Assembly: GCA_963773685.1 (NCBI GenBank)
Contig: CAVZBY010000004.1
Location: forward strand, 62,001 to 126,000
Reading direction: 5' to 3'
DNA from: JALHVH01 sp963773685
GTDB lineage: Bacteria > Acidobacteriota > Aminicenantia > Aminicenantales > Saccharicenantaceae
Length of the DNA stretch: 64,000 nucleotides
Shown here: piece by piece, positions 24,245 through 32,169 of the stretch
How positions within the stretch are numbered: the stretch's first letter is position 1
How the letters are laid out: each line of letters begins with the position of its first letter
Notes under the pieces: generated by a model
Databases searched by the model: none
What the model was told of the DNA's origin: nothing
Seen by the model: only the letters and a program-made list of their open reading frames with translations
Program-made: the position numbers and the translations under genes

Positions 24245-24694
24245 ATGAAGATCGCGCTCGCCTCGGACCACGCCGGATACGAGCTCAAGAAGGCCGTCGC
24301 CGATCACCTCGCCGAAAGGGGGATCGACCACGTCGATCTCGGCTGCGGCCCGGGGGAGAAGGTCGATTACGTCGATTTCGGCGCCCGCGCGGCCGGGGCC
24401 GTCGCCTCCGGGGAATACGACCGGGCCATCCTCATCTGCGGGACGGGCATCGGCATGGGCGTCGTGGGCAACAAGTTCAAGGGCGTCCGGGCCACGCCGT
24501 GCTGGGACGAATACACCGCCGAGATGACCCGCCTCCACAACGATTCGAACTGCCTGACCATGGGCGGACGCGTCCTCACGGCCGCCCAGGGCATCCGTTT
24601 CGTCGATATCTGGCTGGACACGGCGTTCGAGGGAGGCCGCCACGCCGCCCGCCTGGCCAAGCTCGCGGAGATCGAGAACCGCAATTTTAAATGA
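24245..24694 (+). CDS. rpiB: ribose-5-phosphate isomerase B
   Basis: A 149-residue RpiB/LacAB-type isomerase interconverting ribose 5-phosphate and ribulose 5-phosphate. Key features: MKIALASDHAGYELK with the Asp-His pair, CGTGIGMGVVGNKFKGVRA with the catalytic Cys and anion-binding loop, and HNDSNCLTMGGR. Length is normal. Cytoplasmic. It sits between a protease and the glyA-like gene; supplying ribose 5-phosphate for purine synthesis fits purD/purE downstream. Confidence 0.96.
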   Translation: MKIALASDHAGYELKKAVADHLAERGIDHVDLGCGPGEKVDYVDFGARAAGAVASGEYDRAILICGTGIGMGVVGNKFKGVRATPCWDEYTAEMTRLHNDSNCLTMGGRVLTAAQGIRFVDIWLDTAFEGGRHAARLAKLAEIENRNFK

Positions 24695-24719
24695 TTCTTC
24701 AGCGCAAGGAGCCGATATC

Positions 24720-26162
24720 ATGCCGTCATTCTTCGAAAAATCCCGGGACCTCATGGCGCGGACGGGCCGGAACAACGCCTGGCGCCAGCGGGAGTGCTTC
24801 AACCTCATCCCGTCGGAATCCACACCCTCGCTCCTCGTCAAGATGTGCGAGATCTCCGACCCCTCCGGCCGGTACGCCGAGCACCGGGCGATGAAGGGCG
24901 AGGAGATCTATTTCTACCAGGGCACGGACTTCATCCGCGACGTCGAGGTCGAGGCCCGGGCCGAGCTGGCCAGGTTCTTCAACTGCGGCGAGGTCGAGCT
25001 CCGGCCGGTCAGCGGCCAGATGGCCAACGAGGTCGTCTTCAAGGGCATGGTCAAGTTCATCAACCGCGGCAAGGCCGGCGGGACGACCTCCCGCCGCCTG
25101 CGCCTCGTCATGAACAACGACCTGTCCATGGGCGGCCATCTCAGCTCCCAGCCGATGGGCTCGCTCTTCAACTTCGTCGAGGAGGACCCGGCCACCGGCA
25201 AGGAGCGGGTGGTCCACCTGCCCGTCCTGCCCGACAATCCCTACAAGCCCGACCTTCCGAAGCTCGCCGAGATCCTCCACGATCAAAAACCGGAGCTCGT
25301 CGTCTTCGGCAAGAGCATGTTCATCTACCAGGAGCCCGTCCGCTTCGTGGCCGACATCGTCAAGGACTGGCCGCAGAAGCCCGTCCTGATGTTCGACATG
25401 GCCCATGTCCTGGGCCTCTACGGCGCCTTCCAGGAACCGCTGGCCGAAGGCGCGAACATCGTCACCGGGAGCACCCACAAGACGTTCTTCGGGACCCAGC
25501 GCGGGCTCGTCGCCGGAAACTTTCCCCAGGGGACGCCGCTCCGCAACCTCTGGCTGGACATCAAGGCCCGGGCGTTCCCGGGCTCGACCTCGAACCACCA
25601 CCTCGGGACGCTCCTCGGCCTGCTCATGGCCGCCTACGAGATGAACGAGTTCAAGGCCTCCCTCCAGAAGCAGGTCAGGGCCAACGCCAAGGCCTTTGCC
25701 GCCGCCCTCAAGGACGCGGGCATCCCGGTCGAGGGCGATCCGCGCGACGGTTTCACCGAGACCCACCAGGTCCTCATCCGGGTCAAGCCGTTCGGGGACG
25801 GGATGGCCATCGCCCGCCGCCTCGAAGAGAACAATATCCTGACGAACTATCAGGCCCTGCCCGATGACGAGACCTTCCTCGTCTCGAGCGGCGTCCGGAT
25901 GGGCGTCCAGGAGATGACCCGCTTCGGGATGACGGAGAAGGACTTCGGCACGCTCGCCGGATACGTCGCCGACTGCGTCATCCGCGGGAAGGCCGTCAAG
26001 GACAAGGTCGCCGCCTGGAGGCGGAATTTCCTCGAGATGAAATATTGCCTGCCCGCGCGGGAGGCCGTGCCCCTCGCGGCGAAGGTCTTCCGGAGCGCCT
26101 TTTCGGACCCGGCCTTCGCCGACCTCTTCCTGGAGAACCTGCGTGCGGCGTCGGGAGATTGA
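24720..26162 (+). CDS. glyA: serine hydroxymethyltransferase-like PLP enzyme, divergent
   Basis: 480 residues, about 60 more than ordinary GlyA. It shows NLIPSEST near residue 28, corresponding to the glyA NLxxSEN motif, RYAEHR in place of KYAEGYPGxRYY, the PLP contacts Asp226 and His229 (MFDMAHVLGLY), and the PLP lysine Lys254 in TGSTHKTFFGTQRG. The family converts serine and tetrahydrofolate to glycine and methylene-tetrahydrofolate. The changed folate region and extra C-terminal 40 residues (REAVPLAAKVFRSAF) mean a related aldolase role is possible. AAGGAG ribosome site. Glycine would feed PurD, encoded next. Confidence 0.85.
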   Translation: MPSFFEKSRDLMARTGRNNAWRQRECFNLIPSESTPSLLVKMCEISDPSGRYAEHRAMKGEEIYFYQGTDFIRDVEVEARAELARFFNCGEVELRPVSGQMANEVVFKGMVKFINRGKAGGTTSRRLRLVMNNDLSMGGHLSSQPMGSLFNFVEEDPATGKERVVHLPVLPDNPYKPDLPKLAEILHDQKPELVVFGKSMFIYQEPVRFVADIVKDWPQKPVLMFDMAHVLGLYGAFQEPLAEGANIVTGSTHKTFFGTQRGLVAGNFPQGTPLRNLWLDIKARAFPGSTSNHHLGTLLGLLMAAYEMNEFKASLQKQVRANAKAFAAALKDAGIPVEGDPRDGFTETHQVLIRVKPFGDGMAIARRLEENNILTNYQALPDDETFLVSSGVRMGVQEMTRFGMTEKDFGTLAGYVADCVIRGKAVKDKVAAWRRNFLEMKYCLPAREAVPLAAKVFRSAFSDPAFADLFLENLRAASGD

Positions 26163-26198
26163 CGCGGAACGAAGCCCATTCGGACACGGAGGCGGAAG

Positions 26199-27473
26199 AT
26201 GAAGATACTCGTTGTCGGCTCCGGCGGCCGGGAGCACGCCCTGGCCTGGAAGATCCTTCAGAGCCCTCAATGCGAGGCGCTCTATTGCGCCCCGGGAAAT
26301 CCCGGCACGGCGGCCCTCGGGACCAACGTCCCCCTCGCCGACACGGACCTCAAGGGCCTCGCGGCCTTCGCCGAGAAGGAGGGCATCGGCCTCACGGTCG
26401 TCGGGCCCGAGTCCCCGCTCGTCCTGGGGATCGTGGACGAGTTCGAGGGCCGCGGCCTCCGCATCTTCGGCCCGCGGAAGAAGGCGGCCGAGCTCGAGGG
26501 GAGCAAGATCTTCGCCAAGCAGTTCATGGAGCGGCACAAGATCCCCACCGGCCGGTTCAAGATCGCCGACGGCCATGAGCAGGCCCTGAGGATCATCCGC
26601 TCCGGCGAGTTCGGCTACCCGCTCGTCGTCAAGGCCGATGGGCTGGCGGGCGGCAAGGGCGTCGTCGTCTGCCACAGCCCGAAGAAGGCCGAGGATACGG
26701 TCGCGGAGATGATGGTCCAGAAGAAGTACGGCCCCGCGGGCAAGCGCGTCCTCATCGAGGAGTTCCTGCGCGGCCGCGAGGTGTCGTTCATCGTCGTTTC
26801 CGACGGGGCGCGGGTCCAGGTCCTGGCGAACGCCATGGACCACAAGGCCGCCTACGACGGGGACAAGGGACCGAACACGGGCGGGATGGGGGCGATCTCC
26901 CCGTCGCCGCACATGACCGAGGAGCTCTACACGACCGTCATGGAGTCCATCGTCTTCCCGACGGTGACCTGCATGATCGAGGAGGGCCGCACGTTCAAGG
27001 GCGTCCTCTACTGCGGCCTCATGCTGACCCTCGACGGGCCGAAGGTCCTCGAATACAACTGCCGGTTCGGCGATCCCGAGACCCAGCCCCAGATGCTGAG
27101 GCTCGAAAGCGACCTCATCGACCTCCTCCTGGGTTCCATCGAAGGGGAAGCCCTCCGCAGCGAGGTCCACTGGAGCCCCAAGCCCTCGGCCTGCGTGGTC
27201 CTGGCCTCGGGCGGCTACCCGCTCAAGTATGACAAGGGCAAGGTCATCACCGGACTCGAGGAGGCCGCGGCGGTGCCGGGGGTCGTCGTCTTCCACGCCG
27301 GGACGGCGGCGGAGGACGGCAAGCTTCTGACGGGCGGCGGGCGCGTGCTCGACGTCTGCGCCGCCGACGCGACGCTCGAGGGGGCGCTGAAGAAGATCTA
27401 CGAGGCTGTCGGCAAGGTCTATTTCGAGGCCATGCATTTCCGGCGCGATATCGGCGCCGCGAGGGAGGAGTGA
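26199..27473 (+). CDS. purD: phosphoribosylamine-glycine ligase
   Basis: A 424-residue ATP-grasp ligase joining phosphoribosylamine and glycine in purine synthesis. It starts MKILVVGSGGREHALAWKI, the PurD N-terminal signature, and has GPESPLVLGIVDEF, FPLVVKADGLAGGKGV here as YPLVVKADGLAGGKGV, NTGGMGA and YNCRFGDPETQ. All domains are full length. It overlaps purE by 4 nt, so the two are coupled; the upstream glyA-like gene may supply glycine. Confidence 0.97.
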   Translation: MKILVVGSGGREHALAWKILQSPQCEALYCAPGNPGTAALGTNVPLADTDLKGLAAFAEKEGIGLTVVGPESPLVLGIVDEFEGRGLRIFGPRKKAAELEGSKIFAKQFMERHKIPTGRFKIADGHEQALRIIRSGEFGYPLVVKADGLAGGKGVVVCHSPKKAEDTVAEMMVQKKYGPAGKRVLIEEFLRGREVSFIVVSDGARVQVLANAMDHKAAYDGDKGPNTGGMGAISPSPHMTEELYTTVMESIVFPTVTCMIEEGRTFKGVLYCGLMLTLDGPKVLEYNCRFGDPETQPQMLRLESDLIDLLLGSIEGEALRSEVHWSPKPSACVVLASGGYPLKYDKGKVITGLEEAAAVPGVVVFHAGTAAEDGKLLTGGGRVLDVCAADATLEGALKKIYEAVGKVYFEAMHFRRDIGAAREE

Positions 27474-27475
27474 CC

Positions 27476-27967
27476 GTGAGCGTGACCGTGTTCCTGGGGA
27501 GCGATTCCGACTTCGACGTCATCGAGGGGGGCTTGGACATCCTGAAGGACTTCGGCGTTCCCTTCACGCTCGAGGTGACCTCGGCCCATCGTTCGCCCGA
27601 GCGGACCCTGCGCCTGGTTCGGGAGGCGGAGGCGCGCGGGACGGCGGTCTTCATCGCCGTCGCCGGGAAGGCCGCCCACCTCGCGGGCGTCGTCGCCGCT
27701 CACACGGTCCGGCCGGTCATCGGCGTCCCGGTCGAGGGCGGGGCGCTGTCCGGCATGGACGCCCTGTTCTCGACGGTCCAGATGCCCAAAGGCATTCCGG
27801 TGGCCACGGTGGCCCTGGGCAAGACCGGGGGGGCGAACGCCGCCCTGCTCGCCGTCGAGATCCTGGCCGTCGGGGACGCCGCCCTCCGGGAAAAGCTCGT
27901 CGTCCACCGGAAGAAGATGGCCGAAAAGGTCGAGGCGAACTCGAAGAAGCTCCAAGAAAAGATATGA
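27476..27967 (+). CDS. purE: N5-carboxyaminoimidazole ribonucleotide mutase PurE
   Basis: A 163-residue PurE that converts N5-CAIR to CAIR, or AIR directly in class II forms. It has GSDSDFDVIEGG (phosphate loop, GSxSD), the catalytic histidine in TSAHRSPERT, and AVAGKAAHLAGVVAAHT, then GVPVEGGALSGMDAL. No purK is visible in the window. Four in-frame GTG codons (27470, 27476, 27482, 27488) can serve as start; 27476 has the best distance from GGAGG. Overlaps mtaB by 4 nt. Confidence 0.93.
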   Translation: MSVTVFLGSDSDFDVIEGGLDILKDFGVPFTLEVTSAHRSPERTLRLVREAEARGTAVFIAVAGKAAHLAGVVAAHTVRPVIGVPVEGGALSGMDALFSTVQMPKGIPVATVALGKTGGANAALLAVEILAVGDAALREKLVVHRKKMAEKVEANSKKLQEKI

Positions 27968-29247
27968 CCTCGTTCGCCGTCCGGAGCTTCGGCTGCCGGG
28001 TCAACCAGGCCGAAGCCTTCGGGTGGGTCGAGGAGCTCCGGAAGGGCGGGCTCCGGCTCGAAGAGGATCCCGGGCGCGGCGATTATCTCCTCGTCAATTC
28101 CTGCACTCTGACCGGGCGCGCGGACAGGGACGTGCGCCGGTTCGTCCATCGGGCGGCCCGGGAAAACCCCGATGCGCGGATCGTCGTGACGGGGTGTTTC
28201 TCCGGGGGCGCGGCCGACGAGTTGCGCCGGATGCCTGGCGTCTGGCTCGTCGTCCCGAACGGCGGGAAGCACGGCTTGGCGGCGAGGGTGATCGAAGCGG
28301 CCGGGGAGCGGAAAGGCGGAGCGACGGAATCCGTTCTTATGGATTCGGTCCCGTTCCGCGCCCGGGCCTTCCTCAAGGTTCAGGACGGGTGCGATTTCCA
28401 CTGTGCGTACTGCGTCATCCCGGCCGTCCGGGGCCAGGGCGCGAGCGTCGCCGGGGACGAGGTCGTCGGGCGCGTGAAGGAGCTCGTCGTAGACGGCTAC
28501 CGGGAGATCGTCCTGGCCGGCATCCACCTCAGCTCCTACGGGCGCGACCTCGAGCCGCCTAGCTCGCTCCGCGAGCTCCTCACGCGCATCGAGGCGGTCG
28601 AAGGGCTCGGGCGCGTCCGCCTGAGCTCGCTCGATCCGCGGTTCTGCGATGAGATGCTCACGGCTCATCTCGCGGCGAGCCCGCGCATCGCGCCGCATTT
28701 CCATCTTTCGCTCCAAAGCGGCTCGGCGAGGACCCTTCGGGCGATGGGCAGGGCGTCGCGTCCCGAGTCCTATTTGGATATCCTCACGGACCTCGGGCGC
28801 CGGCGGCCGGACGCGGCCCTCGGGGCGGACATCATCGTCGGTTTTCCCGGCGAGACCGACGACGACTTCGAGATGACGCGCGGGTTCCTCGAGCGGTCGC
28901 CGCTGACGTACTTCCACGTCTTCCCCTTCTCGCCGAGGGAAGGGACGCCCGCGGCCGCAATGGAACCCGTGGACGCAGCCGTCAAGGCGGAGCGGGCCGA
29001 TGTCCTGCGGCGCCTGTCGCGGGAGAAGGACCTGGCGTTCCGGAAGAGATTCATCGGCCGCGAGCTCGAAGCCGTGGTCATCATACGGAAGGGGCGCGGC
29101 GCGGAGGTCCTGACGGGCAACAACATCAGCGTCGCCGTGCCGGATTGTGATGTCCCGCGTCGGGAGTTCCTCGAGGTCCGCATCACCAAGGCGACTGCCG
29201 ATTCGACCATCGGCGCAGCTGTCCTGCCGAGGGGTCGGATCTCCTGA
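27964..29247 (+). CDS. mtaB: tRNA threonylcarbamoyladenosine methylthiotransferase MtaB
   Basis: A 427-residue radical SAM methylthiotransferase that turns t6A37 into ms2t6A37 in tRNA. N-terminal cluster domain: FGCRVNQAEA, NSCTLTGRADRD, VTGCFSG (three cysteines). Radical SAM domain: QDGCDFHCAYCVIPAVRG (CxxxCxxC). C-terminal TRAM-like part. The start FGCRVNQ, as opposed to TFGCQMN, separates MtaB from MiaB. Its last codons and TGA stop lie within a small GAGGGGTC/GACCCCTC palindrome. Last gene of the purine run. Confidence 0.92.
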   Translation: MTSFAVRSFGCRVNQAEAFGWVEELRKGGLRLEEDPGRGDYLLVNSCTLTGRADRDVRRFVHRAARENPDARIVVTGCFSGGAADELRRMPGVWLVVPNGGKHGLAARVIEAAGERKGGATESVLMDSVPFRARAFLKVQDGCDFHCAYCVIPAVRGQGASVAGDEVVGRVKELVVDGYREIVLAGIHLSSYGRDLEPPSSLRELLTRIEAVEGLGRVRLSSLDPRFCDEMLTAHLAASPRIAPHFHLSLQSGSARTLRAMGRASRPESYLDILTDLGRRRPDAALGADIIVGFPGETDDDFEMTRGFLERSPLTYFHVFPFSPREGTPAAAMEPVDAAVKAERADVLRRLSREKDLAFRKRFIGRELEAVVIIRKGRGAEVLTGNNISVAVPDCDVPRREFLEVRITKATADSTIGAAVLPRGRIS

Positions 29248-29253
29248 CCCCTC
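29229..29253. repeat. mini palindrome over the mtaB stop
   Basis: GAGGGGTC (29229-29236) and GACCCCTC (29246-29253) are complementary 8-mers around a 9-nt loop, and the TGA stop of mtaB (29245-29247) is inside. The outer bases match the ends of the palindromes at 17512-17606 and 30046-30106. Confidence 0.6.
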
Positions 29254-29328
29254 CCGGCTTGCCCGTCGTCGCGAGGTAAGCTTCCCCGATACCTCTTCGG
29301 CAGATGCGCCCGATAAATCCCCCCAACC

Positions 29329-29514
29329 CCCCTTTAGAAAAGGGGGAAGAGATCCGAGGCTTAAATCGGCTTCTCGTTGTAGCCGCAGACTACAAGAATC
29401 CCCCCCTTTGCAAAAGGGGGGCCAGAGGGGATTTCCCGGACTGCGTCTTGCCGAAGCCGTAAGCTTCATCGTGCGCCATCTTAGAAGATAACTCAGGCTA
29501 AAGCCTGAGGCTAC
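29329..29514. repeat. long direct repeat A, copy 1
   Basis: About 186 bp running from a C-tract/G-tract palindrome through GAGATCCGAGGCTTAAATCG, a GTAGCCGCAGACTAC palindrome, a second G-tract palindrome and a CTCAGGC palindrome. It recurs at 29603-29788 (offset 274 bp) with few mismatches. Confidence 0.75.
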
Positions 29515-29589
29515 ATTCAGAGCAGGCTCAGGTCAAAGCCTTAGGCTCCAATCAACAACGAGCCTGAGGCCCCATAATGTCGCTCCCGG
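29473..29589. repeat. long direct repeat B, copy 1
   Basis: About 117 bp beginning GCGCCATCTTAGAAGATAAC and ending CGCTCCCGG. It recurs at 29859-29975 (offset 386 bp) with two or three differences. It overlaps the end of repeat A, so the two duplications are nested. Confidence 0.75.
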
Positions 29590-29602
29590 CACTGGAATCC
29601 CC

Positions 29603-29788
29603 CCCTTTAGGAAAGGGGGGAAGAGATCCGAGGCTTAAATCGGCTTCTCGTTGTAGCCGCAGACTACAAGAATCCCCCCCTTTGCAAAAGGGGGGCCAGA
29701 GGGGATTTTCCGGACTGCGTCTTGCCGAAGCCGTAAGCTTCATCGTGCGCTATCTATGAAGATAACTCAGGCTGAAGCCTGAGGCTAC
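29603..29788. repeat. long direct repeat A, copy 2
   Basis: Second copy of 29329-29514; differences cluster near its end (CTATCTATG against CCATCTTAG). Confidence 0.75.
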
Positions 29789-29858
29789 AAACGACCACGA
29801 GCCCGAGGCCTAATTAGCAGGGCTTGAGGCATCTTGATGTAGCCGCAAGCTTCAGCTT

Positions 29859-29975
29859 GCGCCATCTTAGAAGATAACTCAGGCTAAAGCCTGAGGCTAC
29901 ATTCAGATCAGGCTCGGGTCAAAGCCTTAGGCTCCAATCAACAACGAGCCTGAGGCCCCATAATGTCGCTCCCGG
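29859..29975. repeat. long direct repeat B, copy 2
   Basis: Second copy of 29473-29589, followed by another C-tract/G-tract palindrome at about 29984-30015. Confidence 0.75.
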
Positions 29976-30045
29976 TCTGGAATACCCCCCTTTGTAAAAG
30001 GGGGGCCAGGGGGGATTTTCTGAACCCGCGTCTTGCCCTCCCGGC

Positions 30046-30106
30046 GAGGGGTCAGGTCTCAAGTTTCAAGTTCTTAATTCGATAAAAACTTGAGACCTGA
30101 CCCCTC
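30046..30106. repeat. GAGGGGTCAGGTCTC palindrome, short form
   Basis: Two perfect 21-nt arms (30046-30066 and 30086-30106) around a 19-nt loop. It shares its outer 16 bases with the element at 17512-17606. It lies 28 nt before the mutL start, so it will be near the promoter or leader of that gene. Confidence 0.75.
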
Positions 30107-30134
30107 CCCGGTATATGTTAAAGGCATAATCGCC

Positions 30135-31856
30135 ATGCAAAGAATACATGTCCTCCCCCCCGACCTTGCGGGGAAGATCGCGGCCGGCGAGGTCATCGAG
30201 CGGCCGGTCTCGGTCGTCAAGGAGCTCGTCGAGAATGCCCTCGACGCCGGGGCGACCGACGTCCGCGTCGAGCTCGCCGACGGCGGGAAGAGGCTCATCG
30301 CCGTCCGGGACAACGGCCAGGGCATGTCCGCCGAAGACGCGGCCCTGGCGTTCCGCCGGCATTCGACGAGCAAGATCTCCCGCGAGGAGGACCTCGAGAG
30401 CATCGCGACGCTCGGCTTCCGCGGCGAGGCGCTGGCGAGCATCTCGTCGGTCTCCCGTGTCCTGCTCAAGACCTCGAACGGCGAGGGCGACCGCGGGACG
30501 GGCATCGAACGGGAAGGGGAGAGGGTCGTCGGGGTCGCCGACGTGGCCTTCCCCAAGGGGACCTCGATCGAGGTCCGGGACCTGTTCTTCAACCTCCCGG
30601 CCCGCCGGAAGTTCCTCCGCTCCGACAGGTCCGAGCTGGGCGCCATCGCGAAGTACCTGACCAACGCCGCCCTGGCCGCCCCGGCCGTCCGGTTCGTCCT
30701 GACCCACGGCGGGCGGACCGTCCTCGATTGCCCGGCCGTTGCGGGTCTGCGCGAGCGCATCTTCCAGCTCTACGGGCGCGAGGTGCTCGACGGCTTGATG
30801 GACGTCGACTTCGCGGAGGGCGGCTGTCGGGTCCGCGGGTTCGTATCGCGTCCGCTCATGGGACGGGGGGACCGAAACCACCAGTTCTTCTTCGTCAACA
30901 CGCGGCCGGTCAAGGACCGGACGCTCCAGGCGGCGCTGAACCAGGCGTTCGAGGGGAAGCTCGAGAAGGGCCGGTCGGCCGAGGCCTTCCTCTTCATCGA
31001 CGTCCCTTACGGAGAGGTGGACGTCAACGTACATCCCGCCAAAGCCGAGGTTCGCTTCCGGGAGTCCCAGACGATCTTCCGCCTGGTCCTGCGCGGGGTC
31101 GAAAAGGCGGCGCTCCGGGTCAGCGGCATCAAGGAGGTCGGCGGGCCGGCGGCCGGCGAAGGGATGGCCGGCCCCGAAGCGCGGACGCGGGTGGAGGAGC
31201 CGGGCCTGCCCATCCCTTTCGGGGCGGAATGGAGAGTCGGAAAACGGCGCCCGGAGATCGACGAGGGCGTCGGCCCGGCCGCCGAGGCCCCGCAAATGGG
31301 CCCCAGGGTCCTGGGCCAGTATCTCGACATGTATATCGTCGTCGTCTCGGAGGAAGGGCTCCTCGTCGTGGACCAGCACAACGCCCACGAGCGCATCCTG
31401 TACGAGAAGTTCCTCGAGATCGACCGGACGCGGTCCTGGCCGCGGAAGATGCCCCTCATCCCGGAGATCATAGAGCTCGCGCCGCCGGAGGCCCTGGCTC
31501 TCGAGGAGAACAGGGCGCTCCTCGAGGACGCGGGCTTTCTCGTCGAGCCGATGGGCGGCCGGAGCTACGCTCTCAAGGAATATCCCGAGGTCTTCAGGGA
31601 CGGCGAGGTCCGGGACGCGCTCCTGGACCTGCTCGAAAAGGTCGGAAGGACCAAGGCGGCGGGGCGCCGGGAGAAGCTCCTGGCGACGATGGCCTGCAAG
31701 TCGGCCATCAAGGCCGGCGAGCCGCTTCCCATGGCCAAGATGGCCTACCTCGTCGAGGAGCTTTTCAAGACGGCGAACCCGACCCTCTGCCCCCACGGCC
31801 GGCCGGTCGTCGTCAAGCTCGACCGCTCAGCCATCGACAGAGGCCTTGGCCGCTGA
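30135..31856 (+). CDS. mutL: DNA mismatch repair protein MutL
   Basis: A 573-residue MutL. The GHKL ATPase domain is complete: IAAGEVIERPVSVVKELVEN, then DNGQGM, RHSTSKI and TLGFRGEAL. The C-terminal dimerisation domain carries an endonuclease-type motif, DQHNAHERILYE from Asp413 (consensus DQHA-xx-E-xxxx-E with Ala changed to Asn), ACKSAIKAG and CPHGRPVVV, so this MutL is likely to nick DNA itself as in bacteria without MutH. ATG at 30135 begins the conserved region. mutS is not in the window. The stop codon lies in CTGACCCCTC, which matches the end of the nearby palindrome family. Confidence 0.96.
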   Translation: MQRIHVLPPDLAGKIAAGEVIERPVSVVKELVENALDAGATDVRVELADGGKRLIAVRDNGQGMSAEDAALAFRRHSTSKISREEDLESIATLGFRGEALASISSVSRVLLKTSNGEGDRGTGIEREGERVVGVADVAFPKGTSIEVRDLFFNLPARRKFLRSDRSELGAIAKYLTNAALAAPAVRFVLTHGGRTVLDCPAVAGLRERIFQLYGREVLDGLMDVDFAEGGCRVRGFVSRPLMGRGDRNHQFFFVNTRPVKDRTLQAALNQAFEGKLEKGRSAEAFLFIDVPYGEVDVNVHPAKAEVRFRESQTIFRLVLRGVEKAALRVSGIKEVGGPAAGEGMAGPEARTRVEEPGLPIPFGAEWRVGKRRPEIDEGVGPAAEAPQMGPRVLGQYLDMYIVVVSEEGLLVVDQHNAHERILYEKFLEIDRTRSWPRKMPLIPEIIELAPPEALALEENRALLEDAGFLVEPMGGRSYALKEYPEVFRDGEVRDALLDLLEKVGRTKAAGRREKLLATMACKSAIKAGEPLPMAKMAYLVEELFKTANPTLCPHGRPVVVKLDRSAIDRGLGR

Positions 31857-31882
31857 CCCCTCATATGCTATTGTTTTACCGG

Positions 31883-31957
31883 CGGGGAGTGGCGCAGCCC
31901 GGTTAGCGCGCCTGCCTTGGGAGCAGGAGGTCGGCGGTTCAAATCCGCTCTCCCCGA
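31883..31957 (+). tRNA. tRNA-Pro, anticodon TGG
   Basis: A 75-nt cloverleaf. Acceptor arms CGGGGAG (31883-31889) and CTCCCCG (31950-31956) pair fully. D-arm GCGC...GCGC, anticodon stem CCTGC/GCAGG with loop CTTGGGA giving anticodon TGG, and T-arm with GGTTCAAATCC. Discriminator A; CCA is not encoded. Located 26 nt after mutL. Confidence 0.95.
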
Positions 31958-31966
31958 CTTAGACAC

Positions 31967-32005
31967 AAGCGAGACGAGCGAGACTTGCGGGACGGGCGAG
32001 ACGAG
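31967..32005. repeat. CGAGAC-type microrepeat (copy 3)
   Basis: Between the two tRNA genes: AAGCGAGACGAGCGAGACTT followed by GCGGGACGGGCGAGACGAG. Same degenerate 10-bp unit as at 11411 and 22046. Confidence 0.6.
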
Positions 32006-32050
32006 AGGCAGGTTCAAGGCTTCTCGGCAATTAGGAGAGATGCTAAGTAC

Positions 32051-32124
32051 GCGCCTGTAGCTCAGTTGGACAGAGCAGCTGCCTTCTAAGCAGCGGGTCG
32101 GGTGTTCGAGTCACCCCAGGCGCG
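32051..32124 (+). tRNA. tRNA-Arg, anticodon TCT
   Basis: A 74-nt cloverleaf. Acceptor arms GCGCCTG (32051-32057) and CAGGCGC (32117-32123). D-loop TAGCTCAGTTGGACAGAGCA, anticodon stem GCTGC/GCAGC with loop CTTCTAA giving TCT, T-arm GGGTGTTCGAGTCACCC. Discriminator G; CCA not encoded. A short T-run follows. Confidence 0.95.
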
Positions 32125-32169
32125 CTTTTCTATTCCCCCCCGTCAGGTCCCGGCTCGCGCTCTCCTCAT

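Larger units (their letters stand above)
29254..30045. other. repeat-filled gap with nested duplications
   Basis: No gene is supported in this stretch. It contains about five C-tract/G-tract palindromes, six or more CTCAGGC-type palindromes, and two overlapping pairs of long direct repeats, given below. Open frames across it are repeat products, not genes. Confidence 0.75.

Noticed and set aside
29281..30045. Small open frames with MKLTASARRSP-type starts in the repeat region
   Set aside because: They occur in two copies on the minus strand because the repeat is duplicated, and contain no more than repeat translation.
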